DNA of 64,000 nucleotides from Marasmius tenuissimus (lineage: Eukaryota > Basidiomycota > Agaricomycetes > Agaricales > Marasmiaceae): positions 248,001 through 312,000 of the forward strand of contig JAQOTA010000069.1 in the NCBI GenBank assembly GCA_029532415.1, written 5' to 3'. Under the pieces are notes generated by a model. That model saw only the letters and a list, made by a program, of their open reading frames with translations, did no database searches and was not told the DNA's origin. Numbering within the stretch: the stretch's first letter is position 1; each line of letters opens with the position of its first letter. The position numbers and the translations under genes were made by a program. Shown piece after piece: positions 11,781 through 24,130 of this stretch.

Positions 11781-14122
11781 ATGAGGGACCTTCTGTTCTA
11801 TCTCTACCCTCTTGCACTTGCTTTGTCCACACTCGCGGACTGTCCTTACCGCGCCGCGACCAGTGAGCTATCTCGAAGGGAGTTGCCCGGCGACGACGGT
11901 TTCATGGACCAATTCGTAGTGGACGACACCGATGCATTCACGACAACGGATTTTGGCACTCCGGTTGACGATACTCACTCACTCAAGGCTGGCGATCGAG
12001 GGCCCACCCTGCTAGAGGATTTCGTTTTCCGTACCAAAATTACGCGCTTCGACCATGAGCGTATCCCAGAAAGAGCAGGTGAATTCTCAAGCTCGCCGCT
12101 TCCGAAATGTCCTCTCAGATAGCTTTATAGTCCACGCACGTGGAGCTGCTGCTCACGGATACTTCGAGTCTTACGGCGATTGGTCGAATATCACCGCTGC
12201 TCGGTTCTTGAGCCAGGCTGGAAAGCAGACCCCCATCTTTCTTCGCTTCTCCACGGTGGCGGGCTCCAGAGGAAGTGCTGATACAGTACGTGACGTTCAT
12301 GGATTTGCTCTTCGGTTTTTCACTGAGGAGGGAAACTATGGTGAGGCAAGCACACAGTTCCGTTTTTTTTATCTCTAACGCCGTTGATGAACTAGATATC
12401 GTTGGCAACAATATCCCGGTGTTCTTCATTCAAGACGCCATTCAGTTTCCTGATCTCATTCACTCAGTCAAGCCGCGCGCCGACAACGAGATCCCTCAAG
12501 CCGGTACAGCCCATGATTCGGCCTACGACTTCTTCTCACAAAATCCTTCCTCTCTTCATACGCTATTTTGGGCACTTTCCGGTCACGGCATTCCGCGCTC
12601 CTTCCGTCATGTGGACGGTTTTGGAGTCCATACCTTCCGGTTCGTGAATGCACAGGGGCAGTCGAAGCTTATCAAGTATCATTTCAAGAGCAAGCAAGGA
12701 CGCGCCAGTCTCATTTGGGCCGAGGCACAAGTGCTATCCGGTCAGAATGCTGACTTCCACCGGCTTGACCTCTTCAATTCCATCGCAGCAGGTCAATTCC
12801 CTGAGTGGGAGGTTTCGGTACAGATCGTGGATGAAGAGGATGTGCTTAAATTTGGCATCGACCTCCTTGATCCCACGAAAATTCTTCCCGTCGAATTAGT
12901 ACCCTTGACTCCCATCGGCAAGATCGTCCTCAACAGAAATGTTAGAAACTATTTCGCTGAGACCGAGCAATCCATGGTGAGTCGTTGCATTTGTACGCTC
13001 GTGTGAATTTCCGTGGTCTGAACCCCTTCGGCTTAGTTTTCGCCTGGACATGTCGTCCGTGGCATTGACTTTTCAGACGACCCCCTACTCCAGGGACGTC
13101 TGTTCTCATACGTCGACACGCAGCTCAATCGTAACATGGGTTCCCCCAACTTCGAGCAAATCCCTATCAATCGTCCTCGCAATGTGGTTCACAACAACAA
13201 TCGCGATGGAGCCGGGCAACAGTTCATCTACTCCAACCTTGCTCCCTACACGTTCAACTCCTTGAACAATGGCTCCCCGAGGCCTGCTAACCAGACTCAA
13301 GGAAACGGATTCTTCACTGCCCCAGCTCGCACGATTGTCAACGCACACTACGTTCGGGAGGTCTCTCCGACATTCCTGGACTTTTGGAGTCAGCCCCGTC
13401 TGTTCTACAACTCCATTCTCCCCGCAGAACAGCAGATGGTCGTCAACGCTCTCCGATTCGAGGTGTCACATGTGACGTCAATGGATGTCCGCCGAAACTT
13501 CGTCGCTCAGCTCAACAGGGTTGACAACGACCTCGCTAAGAGAGTAGCAGAGTCCGTCGGTGTAGATGCCCCAGAACCAGACACGCAGTTCTACCACAAC
13601 AATGTCACTGCCGACGTCTCGACGTTCAACAATACCCTCCAGAGCGTCGCGGGTCTCAACGTCGGGATCCTTTCCACGACAAACTCCAGCTCTTCACTCT
13701 CACAAGCTGGCTCTATCGCCCAGGCTCTCGCTTCTAAGGGCGTTAACGCCATGGTCGTCGCCGAAACGCTTGCTCAGGGGGTGAATACTACCTATATCTC
13801 ATCCGACGCGGTCCTCTTCGATGGTATTATCGTCACCGATGGGACTGATAGCCTCTTTGACCCAACCTCATCCTCCACCTCACCGTTCTTCCCTCCCCAA
13901 CGTCCATTAAGCATTGTGCGAGATGCGTACTTCTATGGGAAACCGGTTGCTTCAGTTGGGGAGCCATCGGCATTTTCGAATGCTATTGGTATTCCAGCCG
14001 ATACCCTCTCGCAGCAAGCAGGCGTGTTCATGGCTAACGCTACAGACGATGAGTTTATGTCATCGTTTGAGGCTGGATTGAAGCATTTCAGGTTCCTCGA
14101 TCGGTTCCCTATGGACAAGTAG
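11781..14122 (+). CDS. Secretory large-subunit catalase
   Basis: Breaks down hydrogen peroxide to water and oxygen; a haem enzyme. There are four exons: 11781-12078, 12131-12340, 12396-12976 and 13037-14122. They total 2175 bp, or 724 residues, right for the large (about 80 kDa) fungal clade. The start ATG sits in CCACCATGA and opens a signal peptide ([19 protein letters not shown]). Catalytic His lies in [13 protein letters not shown], the catalytic Asn in [10 protein letters not shown], and the proximal haem Tyr in RLFSYVDTQ followed by [12 protein letters not shown]. The last 170 or so residues form the flavodoxin-like C-terminal domain of large catalases ([25 protein letters not shown]). 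The signal peptide suggests secretion or cell-wall location and a role against external peroxide. The reading frame is intact. It lies divergent from IKS1. Confidence 0.95.
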
Positions 14123-15375
14123 TCGTATTCTGCAGTGGTACGCATAAAGCGCACCGCTCATGGCTCACGGTCCGAGATATTCCTCGAGTATATTCCCTAC
14201 AGTAACACTAATCACGTATTGGAGTATCGCGTTCTCCGAATCTAATTCGAACATTGGAGGCACTTTCTCGGAAACGGTTCGGATTGTCGATGCATTAGAC
14301 AGGTCTTTCATCGCGGAGTAGTTTTGCCTCGGGCCGCCGTACATTGAAGTCGAGTTGAGGGTGGAGTTCGAGTTCGAGCACCATAAGCCATGGCCACCGA
14401 TACTATCATTGATAGAACTTCTTAATGATAGGCTCCTCACCCACACCGTTGCTTCAGAATTCCATTTGGACCGATCTTCTTTTGATTACCTTGGCATGTA
14501 TTGCACCGCTCACGATGCATGATGCCGTAGAAGCTGGCTGCTGGAAGGTTTATCCGGTATTGAAGCCTCCGCGCGACTCATAATTGAGATACTGCAGTAT
14601 TTCCGCTTGCAATTCGCATAATTTTCGGTTCAGACCCAACTGAAGATTGGGAGGGTGGCAGATACAACAGAGAACAAGTGAGTCATCAGCACGAAAGCGT
14701 GATAAATCCAAGATAAGAGAAACTTCGCCCGCACCATGCTCCACGTATGGGGGCAAAAATCTCCGACCCATCCGTGCTCATCAGACACAAGACCCTTACG
14801 AATACCAGTACTGGGCTGACTTGTTTGAATTCGCACAAAAGTCGCGCCGCCCAGACCCGGGAATTTGTACAAGCATGGGTTCAAAGTGCCCGCTCCAGAG
14901 TCTGGACGTTCGTATGGACAGCCAAAAGGACCAAACCCTGTTAACTTGGTGCATCGCGACGGCTGTCGGCAGAAATCTTTGAGATCAGACCAGATTTCTT
15001 GGAACTTGTTGCAGAAAAAGTGATTTTGGCCTGGCAGGCCTCGGACCGCTCGCACGAAACGATGGGTCGGGTGGTCACAATCGGTTCACACATAAAAGGG
15101 CGCCGAAGGCACCCCGTCGGATGAGACCTTCGTGTGTATAAGGAGAGCTCCTCCAGACACTCGTAGAAGCGTCCGAGCCATTGACAAAGGAAAGGTAACG
15201 GTGCGTCAGTAACAGCAAAACAGAGAAATCATGATGAGGCAGAAAGAAACATAAAGAACGACTTTAATCCCTCTGGAGAACATGAGTCGGAGTACCAAGA
15301 AACTGTTCATTCTTTCGATACAACAGGGTTTTTAAAAAGTAGATATCCATTTCCTTCCTTCCTTCCTTCTGCAAG
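14123..15375. other. Intergenic region, nothing recognised
   Basis: Between catalase and the first kinase-like gene, which converge on it. Only short ORFs without motifs are present. The 15301-15375 part has a (CCTT)n tract (TTCCTTCCTTCCTTC) whose counterpart also lies after the third kinase-like copy near 28550. Confidence 0.5.
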
Positions 15376-16703
15376 TTACTTGCAGAGGCCGAATAGTGGC
15401 GCGAGATCGTTCAGAACTGAACCGAACGTTGTGGCTTTCAGAGCCTTGGTTTGTCCCGCAGTCACATCGCCTGAAGCAGCCCTTGCAATACCAAAATCGA
15501 TGATTTGAACCGAGGTCAATCCAGTGTTGAACAAGTACTAAAATGAGCGTCGTCAGGGGGGAATTCGTGGACCGAGAGGGGGGAGGGGAAGGCTCACGTT
15601 CTCGAAGTTTTCGTCACCCTGAACGATTCCTGCACCGGAGGCGAGTTTCTGTTGAGCAGCAGCAGCAAGAGAGACGGCCTTATCAACTTCGGCAGCACAA
15701 GTAGCAGCGTTAGGCTTGGTCCTCTGCCAGCGCTCAAGAAGGGTCTCTCCGGGGATTTTCTCGAGAATCATAAATTTGGATTGTTTGCCGTTACAGTCCT
15801 CGAATGTGCCACTCTCGACGAGAAGGTTGTTGCCCTGAGCTTTGCCGGCCTATCAGAGAGATGTAAGGTGAGTTTTGGTGTGGAACTTGATAAGGAACCA
15901 ATATCTCACTTTGTCGGTATTGGTGATTTCCTTGTCAAAGCTCGCGGCGGACGCAGTGACCTGCTGCTTAGCAATGCGGGCCTTGCCTTTCCAGGTGATT
16001 TCGAAGACTGCAGTGTCCCGAGTGTCCTCACCACCGAGCTTCTTGCCGAGCTTGGCCGTGTTACCATTGAGTGTGAGGTCTGTGAACAATGTCGGAGGTA
16101 ATTCCGGAATGAAGACGCATATCGTGACATACCATCTCCCGTCTTCATCTGGGGTCCACGACGCTCCAGTCCACGCTTGCCGGTCTTCTTCGCCGCGGTC
16201 CCCTTCTTCACAGGGCATGAAGCCTGCGATGATGTGTGTGAATCAAAGGCAAGTAAATGAACGTTTGAGGATGCCTACTGGTCTCGAGACGTTGTTCTTA
16301 GCAGTGGCCGGGGCCTTCGCTGGGGCTTTGGCAGGTGCTTTTGCGGGGGCTTTTGCTGGAGCTTTGGCCGGAGCTTTGGCAGGCGCTTTGGCAGGAGCCT
16401 TCGCCGGAGCCTTGGCCTTAGCTGGGGCCTTTGCAGCAGCAGCAGCTTTGACGGGTTTCTTCGCTGCAGTCACCTTCTTGGCTGCGGTCTTCGCTCTGCG
16501 CTCCAAGTTGTCGAACTGAGTTGGGACAGATGTCAGTCAGTCGAGGGAAAGAATCAGTGAGAAAAAAATGCAGGACGCACCTCGGACTCGAAGTCTACGT
16601 GAGGTTGATCACGGACGGCGAGTGCATCTCCCGACACTGGCGCAGCAGCGACGAAGGAGGAGAGGCAGATGGAAAGGATGGTAAAGAAAGTGAAGAGTTT
16701 CAT
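15376..16703 (-). CDS. Secreted kinase-like protein with KAPA repeats, copy 1
   Basis: Six exons, about 343 residues. Exon 1 (16581-16703) is a signal peptide ending FVAAA/PVSG. Exon 2 (16279-16515) starts FDNLERR and carries a Lys-Ala-Pro-Ala array, histone-H1-like in composition. Exon 3 contains CPVKKG and KTGKRGLERRG, giving KR and RR sites of the kind cut by Kex2. Exons 4-6 carry kinase-fold motifs in order: KARIAKQQV (beta3 Lys), FDKEI (alphaC Glu), FMILEKIPGETL (hinge), IVQGDENFEN (catalytic loop, Gln in place of the His of HRD/HGD) and IIDFG. Spacing matches a small aminoglycoside-phosphotransferase-like or protein-kinase-like fold. I infer a secreted enzyme or pseudoenzyme; the substrate is unknown and I do not recognise a named family. 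Paralogues are copies 2 and 3. A TATA box lies 132 bp upstream. Confidence 0.78.
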
Positions 16704-16834
16704 GGTGACTCGTAGATGAAATGGAATGACGACGCTGACCGGGCAGCAACGAAGTGAGACTGAAAGAAAGGAAAGTGGAAAGGGAGAAGAAAAGAACTCT
16801 CGGAGCTGGAGAATCAGCGCTCATTCGATGCCCT

Positions 16835-16842
16835 CTTTTATA
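16835..16842 (-). promoter_or_regulatory. TATA box of kinase-like copy 1
   Basis: TATAAAAG on the minus strand, 132 bp upstream of the start codon. The box and its surroundings recur at the same distance (128-136 bp) upstream of copies 2 and 3, which supports it as a core promoter. Confidence 0.6.
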
Positions 16843-18880
16843 CAGAAAAAGCAGGCAATTCAGCCACACTCACTCAATTATCTGCATAGGTAGCTGCGAT
16901 TTACGTCCTTTGCCGTTGCCCACAGGGGTTTTGCTTAATTCTTCGGCGGTCGACTGTTGATACCTTTTAATTGTTTGGCTCGCAAATCAGCGAACTCAAT
17001 TAAAAAACTGGAGTTGTATGTGGGTAAGACCAACGCAATGCATAGGTTTCTGCTGTTCTCGGGCTGTAATTCGCGTCCATGAACAAAGCAATATGGCCCT
17101 AGTCAAGTTCTGGTGCAAAGGTTGGTCGAAGTACGGTCCATTGCCGCACACCCTGCAGACCGCGCTCAACATTCGCCTATTGTTGCTGCTTCTCGTTGTC
17201 AGGCCTCGGAAATTCGCTAAGGTTCCAATTGATTTCTCGATTGACTTTCGAGCCCAATAAACAGGGATTTCTGGAGAGTGACCTCCGAAGAATTATGCAA
17301 ACCCCTGTACACATATTCTCGGTCTCCGTCCTGGTGGGTGGCAGCGGGCGTTGCTGTACGACCCGGGACTGGGTGTGGGTTAGGGCTCTGTGTAAGCCAA
17401 TAGACTCGGTGGCGCCCATCAGAAACTGTATGTACCTTCATGTGTTTCAATATTGAATACGGTCGCGTCCTTTTCTCCATCCGACTCTCCTCTCCATGCG
17501 ACGCGGCGTCCAACTCCTCATGGGCAATTCCCTACTCTTCTGACCGACATCGAGAACGCCTGTGAAGTCCTCGTTGTGGGCGTAGGTATCCGAAGGTATC
17601 CGTATCGACGTAGAAGGTGTCTGTGTAGGAGCACCTTGGAACCGGGATAGTCGGGCTAGCTGGTTACGAGGGATTCGATGGCAATGTGCTATGCAGGGAC
17701 GAACCTGGTCTTCCTCGTTCATTTCGGATTCTGGGTTCGTGTTTGTCAGCGTATGTATTCACGACTGACGCTGACGCCTTTCCTAATCACGGTAGTTGCA
17801 GATCCGTGTTTTGGAATGACAGCTGGAATACGGTGAGTATGACCGTATCTGACGGTGGTGGCAAGAGGCGATTTACTTGTAGCGTAGAGGATGAGGGTCA
17901 GGGGTAACGGTGAGGGAGGAATTGGTTCGGGTTTGAGTACGGACGTATCCGTATCCTCGTCACAAATCCCACCCAAAGGTACCAACGTAGAGTCTTCGCC
18001 TCCTCCGCTGAAGCCAAACACTACGAGAAAGAGACAAGGAGACAAGAAATCAGCAGGTTACAAACGCAAACCTATAAGTAAGCGAAAACGTACTTCGTCT
18101 TGGGGTCGCTGGCCCCGAACGCTTTTCCAGCGGTGGCAGAATGGTTATGTCTCGAGGTGGCGATAGTTGTGGTTGTGGCTGGTGCCAGAGGAAGTGAAGG
18201 TTTCGACTTGACCTCCTTCCTTTTCACAGACCACTTAGCCTCTGCCTTCGAAAAAGGAGCCTGGACCCATTCTCGAGGTGACGATGACAGAACGGGTCAC
18301 TCTGGACATGGTCGAAGGTGGAGGTGCTTTTCCTTTCCCTTTCAACAGAGGTTTCTTGACCTTCGGAGTACCAGCCGTTTACTCTGTAAATATAGGCTCG
18401 CGTTCATCCACACCATGGTCCGGCTGCGAAGGAAAATAAACGTTGCACAACGTCAGGAGGTGGATTGATTGTGGGCAGAGGCAGAGGCTTTAACTTTTCC
18501 TTCGTCAGGTCAGGTTGTTATCGTTCCCCTACACCTTCGTCCTCGTTCGTGTTCGTTGCCGGCAGTTTTCTACGACATTCAAATTAGGACTCTGAAGAGG
18601 AAACAAAATGTAGTGGTAACGTACGAAGTCGGTTCCTCGGGATCAACGGTTGGGGTTGGGCCGGAACCGATTGGCGAAGTAAAATCTGTGAAGGTGATGG
18701 TGGCAGACGCAGAACGTGTATGCATGTCTCGCGGTGATTGGAAGACGAGCCCGACGATGTCGGTAGCGTCTGCCTTGATGTTTTGTGTACTCTGCGAGGT
18801 TGGCAGCACCTTATAATATTGAGAGCAATCAATATCGAAAACAGGTAGGATAAGTGTGGAAATAAACCCACAATACACCT
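16843..18880 (-). other. Coding-like Ser/Thr/Pro-rich sequence, unassigned
   Basis: Minus-strand pieces look coding but cannot be joined with confidence. They include ADATDIVGLVFQSPRD with TITFTDFTSPIGSGPTP (18580-18830), LLKGKGKAPPPSTMSR (about 18320), EWVQAPFSKAEAKWSVKRKE (about 18200) and FGFSGGGEDSTLVPLGG (about 18000). They may form the disordered cytoplasmic tail of the gene at 18900-21450, or a separate gene. I saw no domain. The equivalent part of unit 2 (23500-25200) is different, so this segment is specific to unit 1. Confidence 0.25.
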
Positions 18881-18899
18881 GAGCATGCCTCGAGCCAAT

Positions 18900-21450
18900 G
18901 ACAGCTTGACCAAGTTCGCTGCGTCCATTCCTCCACCTTCACTTTTATGTCCAGCTACGACAGACTGGCAGGGACATCCCACTTGAGGATCCGGGTAGTA
19001 CCGCACCTGTCTCATCTAATTTAGAATCCTCATTTGGGTATAACACCACCCCCTCCATAGCCCACGGCCAGAATCGCAACTTCTGTGTCGTATTATTCAT
19101 GTGAGGTGCAGACACGGTCGTTCGGGACTGAACGTAATGAGAGATGGTGCCGGTGTTCGTAGTGGTAGGCCCCATGAGAACCACCGACGACCCAGTCGCA
19201 GCGACAAGCGGGAGGTCTTGGTTACGGTACGTGTAGCCTCGTCGCCGGGAATGAATGCCAACGAGGATTAAAAACGAACCAAACGCCGACTATGGTTAGG
19301 CAAAGACACAAAGTCTCGTCGATCAGCAAAGCCTCAAAGGCCAGCTGAAGCATAACGATCGCGGCGAAAGAAACCGCCAGAGGTTGACAAATACGAGTGG
19401 GAAATCCGGATGTCAGAGAGGGAGAGAGGTGTCGAGGGGATTCATAATTAATGAGGGTCTTCTGCACGCCTGAATAATGCACATTCACTCCTGCTGAACC
19501 GCGTGCGTTCGTGCCGGTAATCGTCGTCCTAGCAATTCGGCCCAGAGAGATTCAGCTGTAATTGGAAGGTACCTTGGTCGAATACTGACGGTTGGAATAA
19601 ATAAAATAAAAACTTAGCTGTTTACCTGAACCCAATTCCATCCATAGTCCTGCCAAATTTTCTCCATGTCATTCTCAAGTTGATTTGGGGACCTATTGAT
19701 TGACAGTGAGTACTCGGCTGCAGAGGAATGAAAGGGAACAGAAGACATACAGGTAACATTAAAGAGGGTTACCAGTTCTGGTGTGTATAGTCGATAGTAC
19801 AATAACTGTAATATACTTTGGTGAGCAATAAAGAACCGAAAACATACCTCCCATTGAGTTGAAGAAGGGTATCAATATCCGACATGATGGCCGGAATCAA
19901 AGGGCGACAGGTGGCAGTGCCGGTGACGCTTACACCGCCGGAACGCCAATCTCCGGCGCAAGCGCTGGCTCGGCGTTCTCGAGACGAGCGCCCAACTCCC
20001 CAACTCGCATTTCCGAGTATGTACAAACCATCTGGAACGACGACGACATCATCAAATCCTCATCCATTCACGAGTCCAAGCCGTCAAAAGTAAAAATACA
20101 AATCGCACAACCTTCATGGCCTTTGACCCTTGTTCCGCTCGATTCACAGGCAATGAACTCCGAAAAATAAAAGGTGGGGTTCGGACTGTAAGAATATCGC
20201 CTCCAATCACTTACAATTTCTCACCAACACCCTTTGAAGCAGCGAGCGCGATTTAAAAACCATAGGCGAGCCTTGCGTCGAATTCTTCGAGGTAAGCGAG
20301 CATTTACTATGAGTATAGACGGTTTCTCTCAATCCGTGGTCAATCTCCCCTCGTCTTCAACGCTCCAAATTGTTGAAGGTGAAGACTGGGTGTCGAGTTG
20401 AATCTAGACATCAAGCAAGAACATCAACGGAAAGACTTACCTTCAGTTGAGTAGCGCGTTGCTATGGTCTTTGAGGGTGTTTTGGGCGAGATGGTAAGTG
20501 GACTGCAGTATCGTGATGAGAAGTGAAGCTTACCTTTTCTTGTCATATCATCCAAAGGATTACTCTGTATCTCAGGAACGTACACTCCTGCCTCGACGCT
20601 CGTTTCAGAAGGACCGGCAAACATTATCCCAGACTCTCCTTCTCCAATCCTGTTCGAATCTCCATCCCCATCTGCATCGTGACGTTGAGAGGGCTCAATG
20701 TTCAACCTCCGTGACCGCAACCGGACACTCGTTGGATCTGAAGCATCCGTAACATCATCCAAGTAACGTCGCTCATTCGTCTCACGGACGTTCTGGGTTG
20801 CGATCAAGGTCATCCGGGACTACTATATGAGAGCAGATGCGCGACCGAGCGGACATCTCCGATACAGGGTTGTTTTGAGGGTGTTTGGATGTGGCGAATC
20901 CACAGACAGACTCGGCATTGGGGGTTTATTACAGTGGTTCCAAGCTCCGACGCGCATATTTCATATCGCTGAGGGTCGATTAAGTTGCGAATGACAATAG
21001 AGAGCAATCTCGTAACGAACCTTCATAGCGGAATCAATGAAATCATCAGCATTGGCCAGTAGAACACGGACAAAATCCGTTGTCGGTACGTCGCCTGCCC
21101 GCGCTTTCTCGTTCTTGTCTATGAGTGTACTTCGTATGATAGTGATTGACTCGCGTCTCGTCGGGTCTCCCCTTGAAACTTGTAGCTGGAGGCTGAGGCC
21201 TGAGGCAGCAGTCCCATGTCGAACGACCTGGGCAACGTCGGCATCCACAAAACGGCAACCATATCTTGCTTTGATGGAACAATTGACCGACCCCACACGA
21301 GTGAAGACGAGGTTCCCGATGATATTCTAACACCCATTGTTTGCGTCAACGGATCGATCTCCGTACTGCAGCCTTGGGGGCGGCAACTCCCGAGCAGGTA
21401 TGGCAGCCGCATCGTTACCGACACTGATACCGAAGATGGTTGTGGGTGCT
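18900..21450 (-). pseudogene. Unrecognised multi-exon gene, paralogue A (probably decayed membrane protein)
   Basis: Minus-strand exon-like pieces match paralogues B and C in the same order. They are SIKARYGCRFVDADVAQVV and AGDVPTTDFVRVLLANADDF (21040-21300), GIMFAGPSETSVEAG (about 20600), VSVTGTATCRP then SDIDTLLQLNG (about 19900), YYRLYTPELVTLFNVT, then NQLENDMEKIWQDYGWNW (about 19640), a membrane helix PLAVSFAAIVMLQLAFEALL (about 19360), and GSWVVLMGPTTTNTG (about 19170). The order suggests an extracellular region followed by membrane helices. I do not recognise the family. Conserved pieces fall in different frames without clear introns between them, so decay is likely, although an undetected splice model could rescue copy A. 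Confidence 0.4.
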
Positions 21451-21994
21451 AAAAGGGGAGACAGTCGAAGCTAGGAACAGAAAGAAAGATTCGAACTTGA
21501 AAAAACTTGCACACGAGTTGGAGTATTGGGTTTTGCATAATAGCGTGAACACGCAATTTTTTTATTTCACGTCGGGCTCCTCGGAGCGCTCATGCTGCCG
21601 GTGGGGCAGTATGGTCTGCCGTTGGTTTGAAAGGCCTGCAAGATTGAGCTTCGAGCGAGCTTTTGACTTCCATCCACAATACTGACTCCAGACAAGCCTG
21701 AACCAGTTGAGACATCACAGAGGAGGGTAAATGATCTTACCTGCGGGCTTCAATGGTACACATTCCAGTCGGACAAGGTCAAAGCCACTGCGGGATATCC
21801 CGACGGAGGTCAAATCTCCGTGTTGCCACAGCGGCTGGAGGTGTCGGACCGGGTCACGTAAGGCGAAATATTTTTTTCGCATGTTCACGCTATTATGCAA
21901 AACCCAGTAAGGAACCTGTTTATTTTTTCGACATAACAGTATTCTTTTTCAATAATAGATAACCATTTCCTGACTTTCTTCCTTCTAATACACG
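21451..21994. other. Spacer between paralogue A and kinase-like copy 2
   Basis: No ORF with motifs. The same junction in unit 2/unit 3 (28430-28600) is only about 170 bp, so this spacer carries extra sequence. It contains an imperfect long inverted repeat: about 21500-21550 (ACACGAGTTGGAGTATTGGG, GCATAATAGCGTGAACA) is partly reverse-complementary to 21870-21910 (TGTTCACGCTATTATGC, AACCCAG). Confidence 0.45.
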
Positions 21995-23373
21995 TTATAG
22001 GCAAGCCAATCTGAAGAGTTTCGATTCTTCTATAGCTCCACCGAAAGTGACCTTTCTCAGATTTGCGCGTTGTTTCGCAAGCACGTCCGTTCCTTTAGGA
22101 ATATTGTCCAAAGTGACACCGAAATCGATGATTGCAACTGAAGATAATTTATCGTCGAACAAGTACTAAACAAGAAATGATTGTCGTCAGCAGGGATTCA
22201 AAAACAGAGAGAGGGGGGGAGGAAGACTCACGTTCTGATAGTTATCGTCACCCTGAACGAATCCTGCGCCATTAACGAGGTCTTGTTGAACTTTGGCAGC
22301 AAGATCGGCGGCCTGGTCGGCTTCTTTCTCACAAGTAGCAGCGTCAGCCTTAATCCTTATCCACCGATCCTGGATGTTCTCTCCGGGGATTTTCTCAAGA
22401 ATCATGAACTTAGATTTGCCGTCACAGTCGAAGGTGCCACTCTCGACCAGAAGGCCGTTACCCTGAATTTTGCCAGCCTATCGGAGAGATGTGAGATGAG
22501 TTTCAGTGTGGGGCTTGTTGAAGGAATCAATGACTTACTTCGCGGGTATTGGCGATTTCTTTGTCGAACTTCGCGTCGGGGACGTCAATCTGCTGCTTAG
22601 CAATGCGGGCCTTGTTTTTCCAGTTGATTTCGAAGACCGCAGTTTCACCATCAGCCTTGAGCCTCCTGCCGAGCGGTGCTGTGTTACCATTAAGTGTGAG
22701 CTCTGCGAAGGATGTCAGAGGTGATTCCAGAACAAAGACGCATATCACAACGCACGGTCTCCTTGCTTCATCGCGAGTCCACGACGCTCCAGTCCTCGCT
22801 TGCCGGTCTTCTTCGCTGCAGTCTTTCCAGCCGCTGTGTTGCCCTTCTTTACAGGGCATGAAGCCTGCGATGATGTATGTGAATAAACGGCAAGTGAATG
22901 TTCGAGGATGACACTTACTGGCGTCGAGACCTTGTTGCTGGCAGTGGCCGGGGCCTTTGCTGGTGCTTTGGCTGGGGCCTTTGCTGGTACTTTGGCCGGG
23001 GCCTTTGCTGGTGCTTTGGCCGGTGCTTTGGCCGGAGCCTTGGCAGGCGCTTTTGCTTTGGCAGGAGCCTTCGCAGGAGCCTTCGCCTTAGCTGGGGCCT
23101 TTGCTGCTGCAGCAGCTTTGACGGGTTTCTTCGCTGCAGTCACCTTCTTGGCTGCGGTCTTCGCTCTGCGCTCCAAGTTGTCAAACTGAATTGGGAAAGA
23201 AGTCGGTTGGTTGAGGGAAAGGAACAATGAGAAACAAACGCAAGACGCACCTCGGACTCGAAGTCTACGTGAGGTTGATCACGGACGGCGAGTGCATCTC
23301 CTGACACTGGCGCAGCAGCGACGAAGGAGGAGAGGCAGACGGAAAGGATGGTAAAGAAAGTGAAGAGTTTCAT
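21995..23373 (-). CDS. Secreted kinase-like protein with KAPA repeats, copy 2
   Basis: Same six-exon structure as copy 1. The signal peptide is nearly identical and is followed by DFESE|FDNLERRAK. The Lys-Ala-Pro-Ala array is the longest of the three, with interspersed KAKAPA and KVPA units. The dibasic segment KKTGKRGLERRG is kept. Kinase-like motifs: NKARIAKQQI (beta3 Lys), FDKEIAN (alphaC Glu), FMILEKIPGEN (hinge), FVQGDDNYQN (catalytic loop with Asp and Asn kept) and IIDFG. Splice signals are conserved, including the donor GTGCGT after exon 1 and acceptors CGCAG and TTTAG. The C-terminal tail after DFG differs from copies 1 and 3 (VTLDNIPKGTD, ends FRLACL), so this copy has diverged after duplication. 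The frame appears open throughout. Function inferred only from the fold-like motifs. Confidence 0.78.
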
Positions 23374-23500
23374 GGTGACTCGTGGATGAAATTGAATAAC
23401 GACGCTGACCGGGCAGCGACGAAGTGGGACTGAAAGAAAGGAAATCGAAAGGGAGAAGAGAACTCTCGGAGCTGGAGAATCAGCGCTCATTCAATGCTCT

Positions 23501-23508
23501 CTTTTATA
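23501..23508 (-). promoter_or_regulatory. TATA box of kinase-like copy 2
   Basis: TATAAAAG on the minus strand, 128 bp upstream of the start codon at 23373, in the same context as the box of copy 1. Confidence 0.6.
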
Positions 23509-24130
23509 CAGGAAAATAGAGTTCAATGATCTGTATTAGTGGCTCTGTTTTATGTTCGACGATGTCGCCTGGGATCCTGTTTCGAACGGATAGCGGGAGT
23601 CAGAAATAATGATAGGAAGGGAAATGGATAGATTCGCAACGAGTAGTGCCCTACAGATCACACAAGCCATCAAACTGTAGATCATGGCTCACTTCCTCTA
23701 TAGGCGCCATCTCTATCCTCTGGGGGTATGCCCAAGGACAACCTGCGGGTGAAAATTGAAGCAGCCTGCAGGTAAGTATTCAGCGTCACATCCAGCCCCT
23801 TGCTCTCCCCTGCCAGAGTAGTGATGTGCGCTCGGGCTTCAAACCGAGCCAAAAGCTTGAAAAGCCCAGCCTCAGCGCGCGCATCGCTTTGCCCGAGTAA
23901 TCCGAAGGTTAACCATGGCAATGCCTACAGGTAGGGTATAGCGTGGGTCAGAAAACCCACCCCTGGGTATTTCGAGAACTACCACCAAAAGGGCTCTTCG
24001 GACGAATCCTCTGGGATGTGGTACCCGGGCGCTGATCAAGGCAGTCTTATCAGGACTTTTTTCATTAGCCAGCCAGGGAATCTGTCCTTTAGTACGTCCA
24101 CCGACACCCTTGGGTTGAACATAACGGTTC
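23509..24130. other. Spacer of unit 2, homologous to 36774-37080
   Basis: Contains stretches such as GGATAGCGGGAGT, ACCCGGGCGCTGA and TTGGGTTGAACATAACGGTTCCTA (written in part) that recur with small changes right of the Gypsy element. This shows that both belong to the repeated unit. No gene was recognised. Confidence 0.5.

Noticed and set aside
16279..16515. Linker histone H1
   Set aside because: The composition resembles an H1 tail, but the exon is joined to a signal peptide and to a kinase-like region, and there is no globular winged-helix domain.
15875..16519. Plus-strand ORF with Ala-Gly-Ala-Leu repeats opposite kinase-like copy 1
   Set aside because: It is the antisense reading of the KAPA repeat; splice sites, signal peptide and paralogue conservation all support the minus strand.
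18125..18220. tRNA A-box-like TGGCAGAATGG with a weak B box downstream
   Set aside because: The acceptor stem does not pair, and the B-box candidate GGTTTCGACTTGACC has an extra base.
22898..23230. Plus-strand Cys/Gly/Arg-rich and Ala/Gly-rich ORFs opposite copy 2
   Set aside because: Also antisense shadows of the repeat, without start context or conservation.
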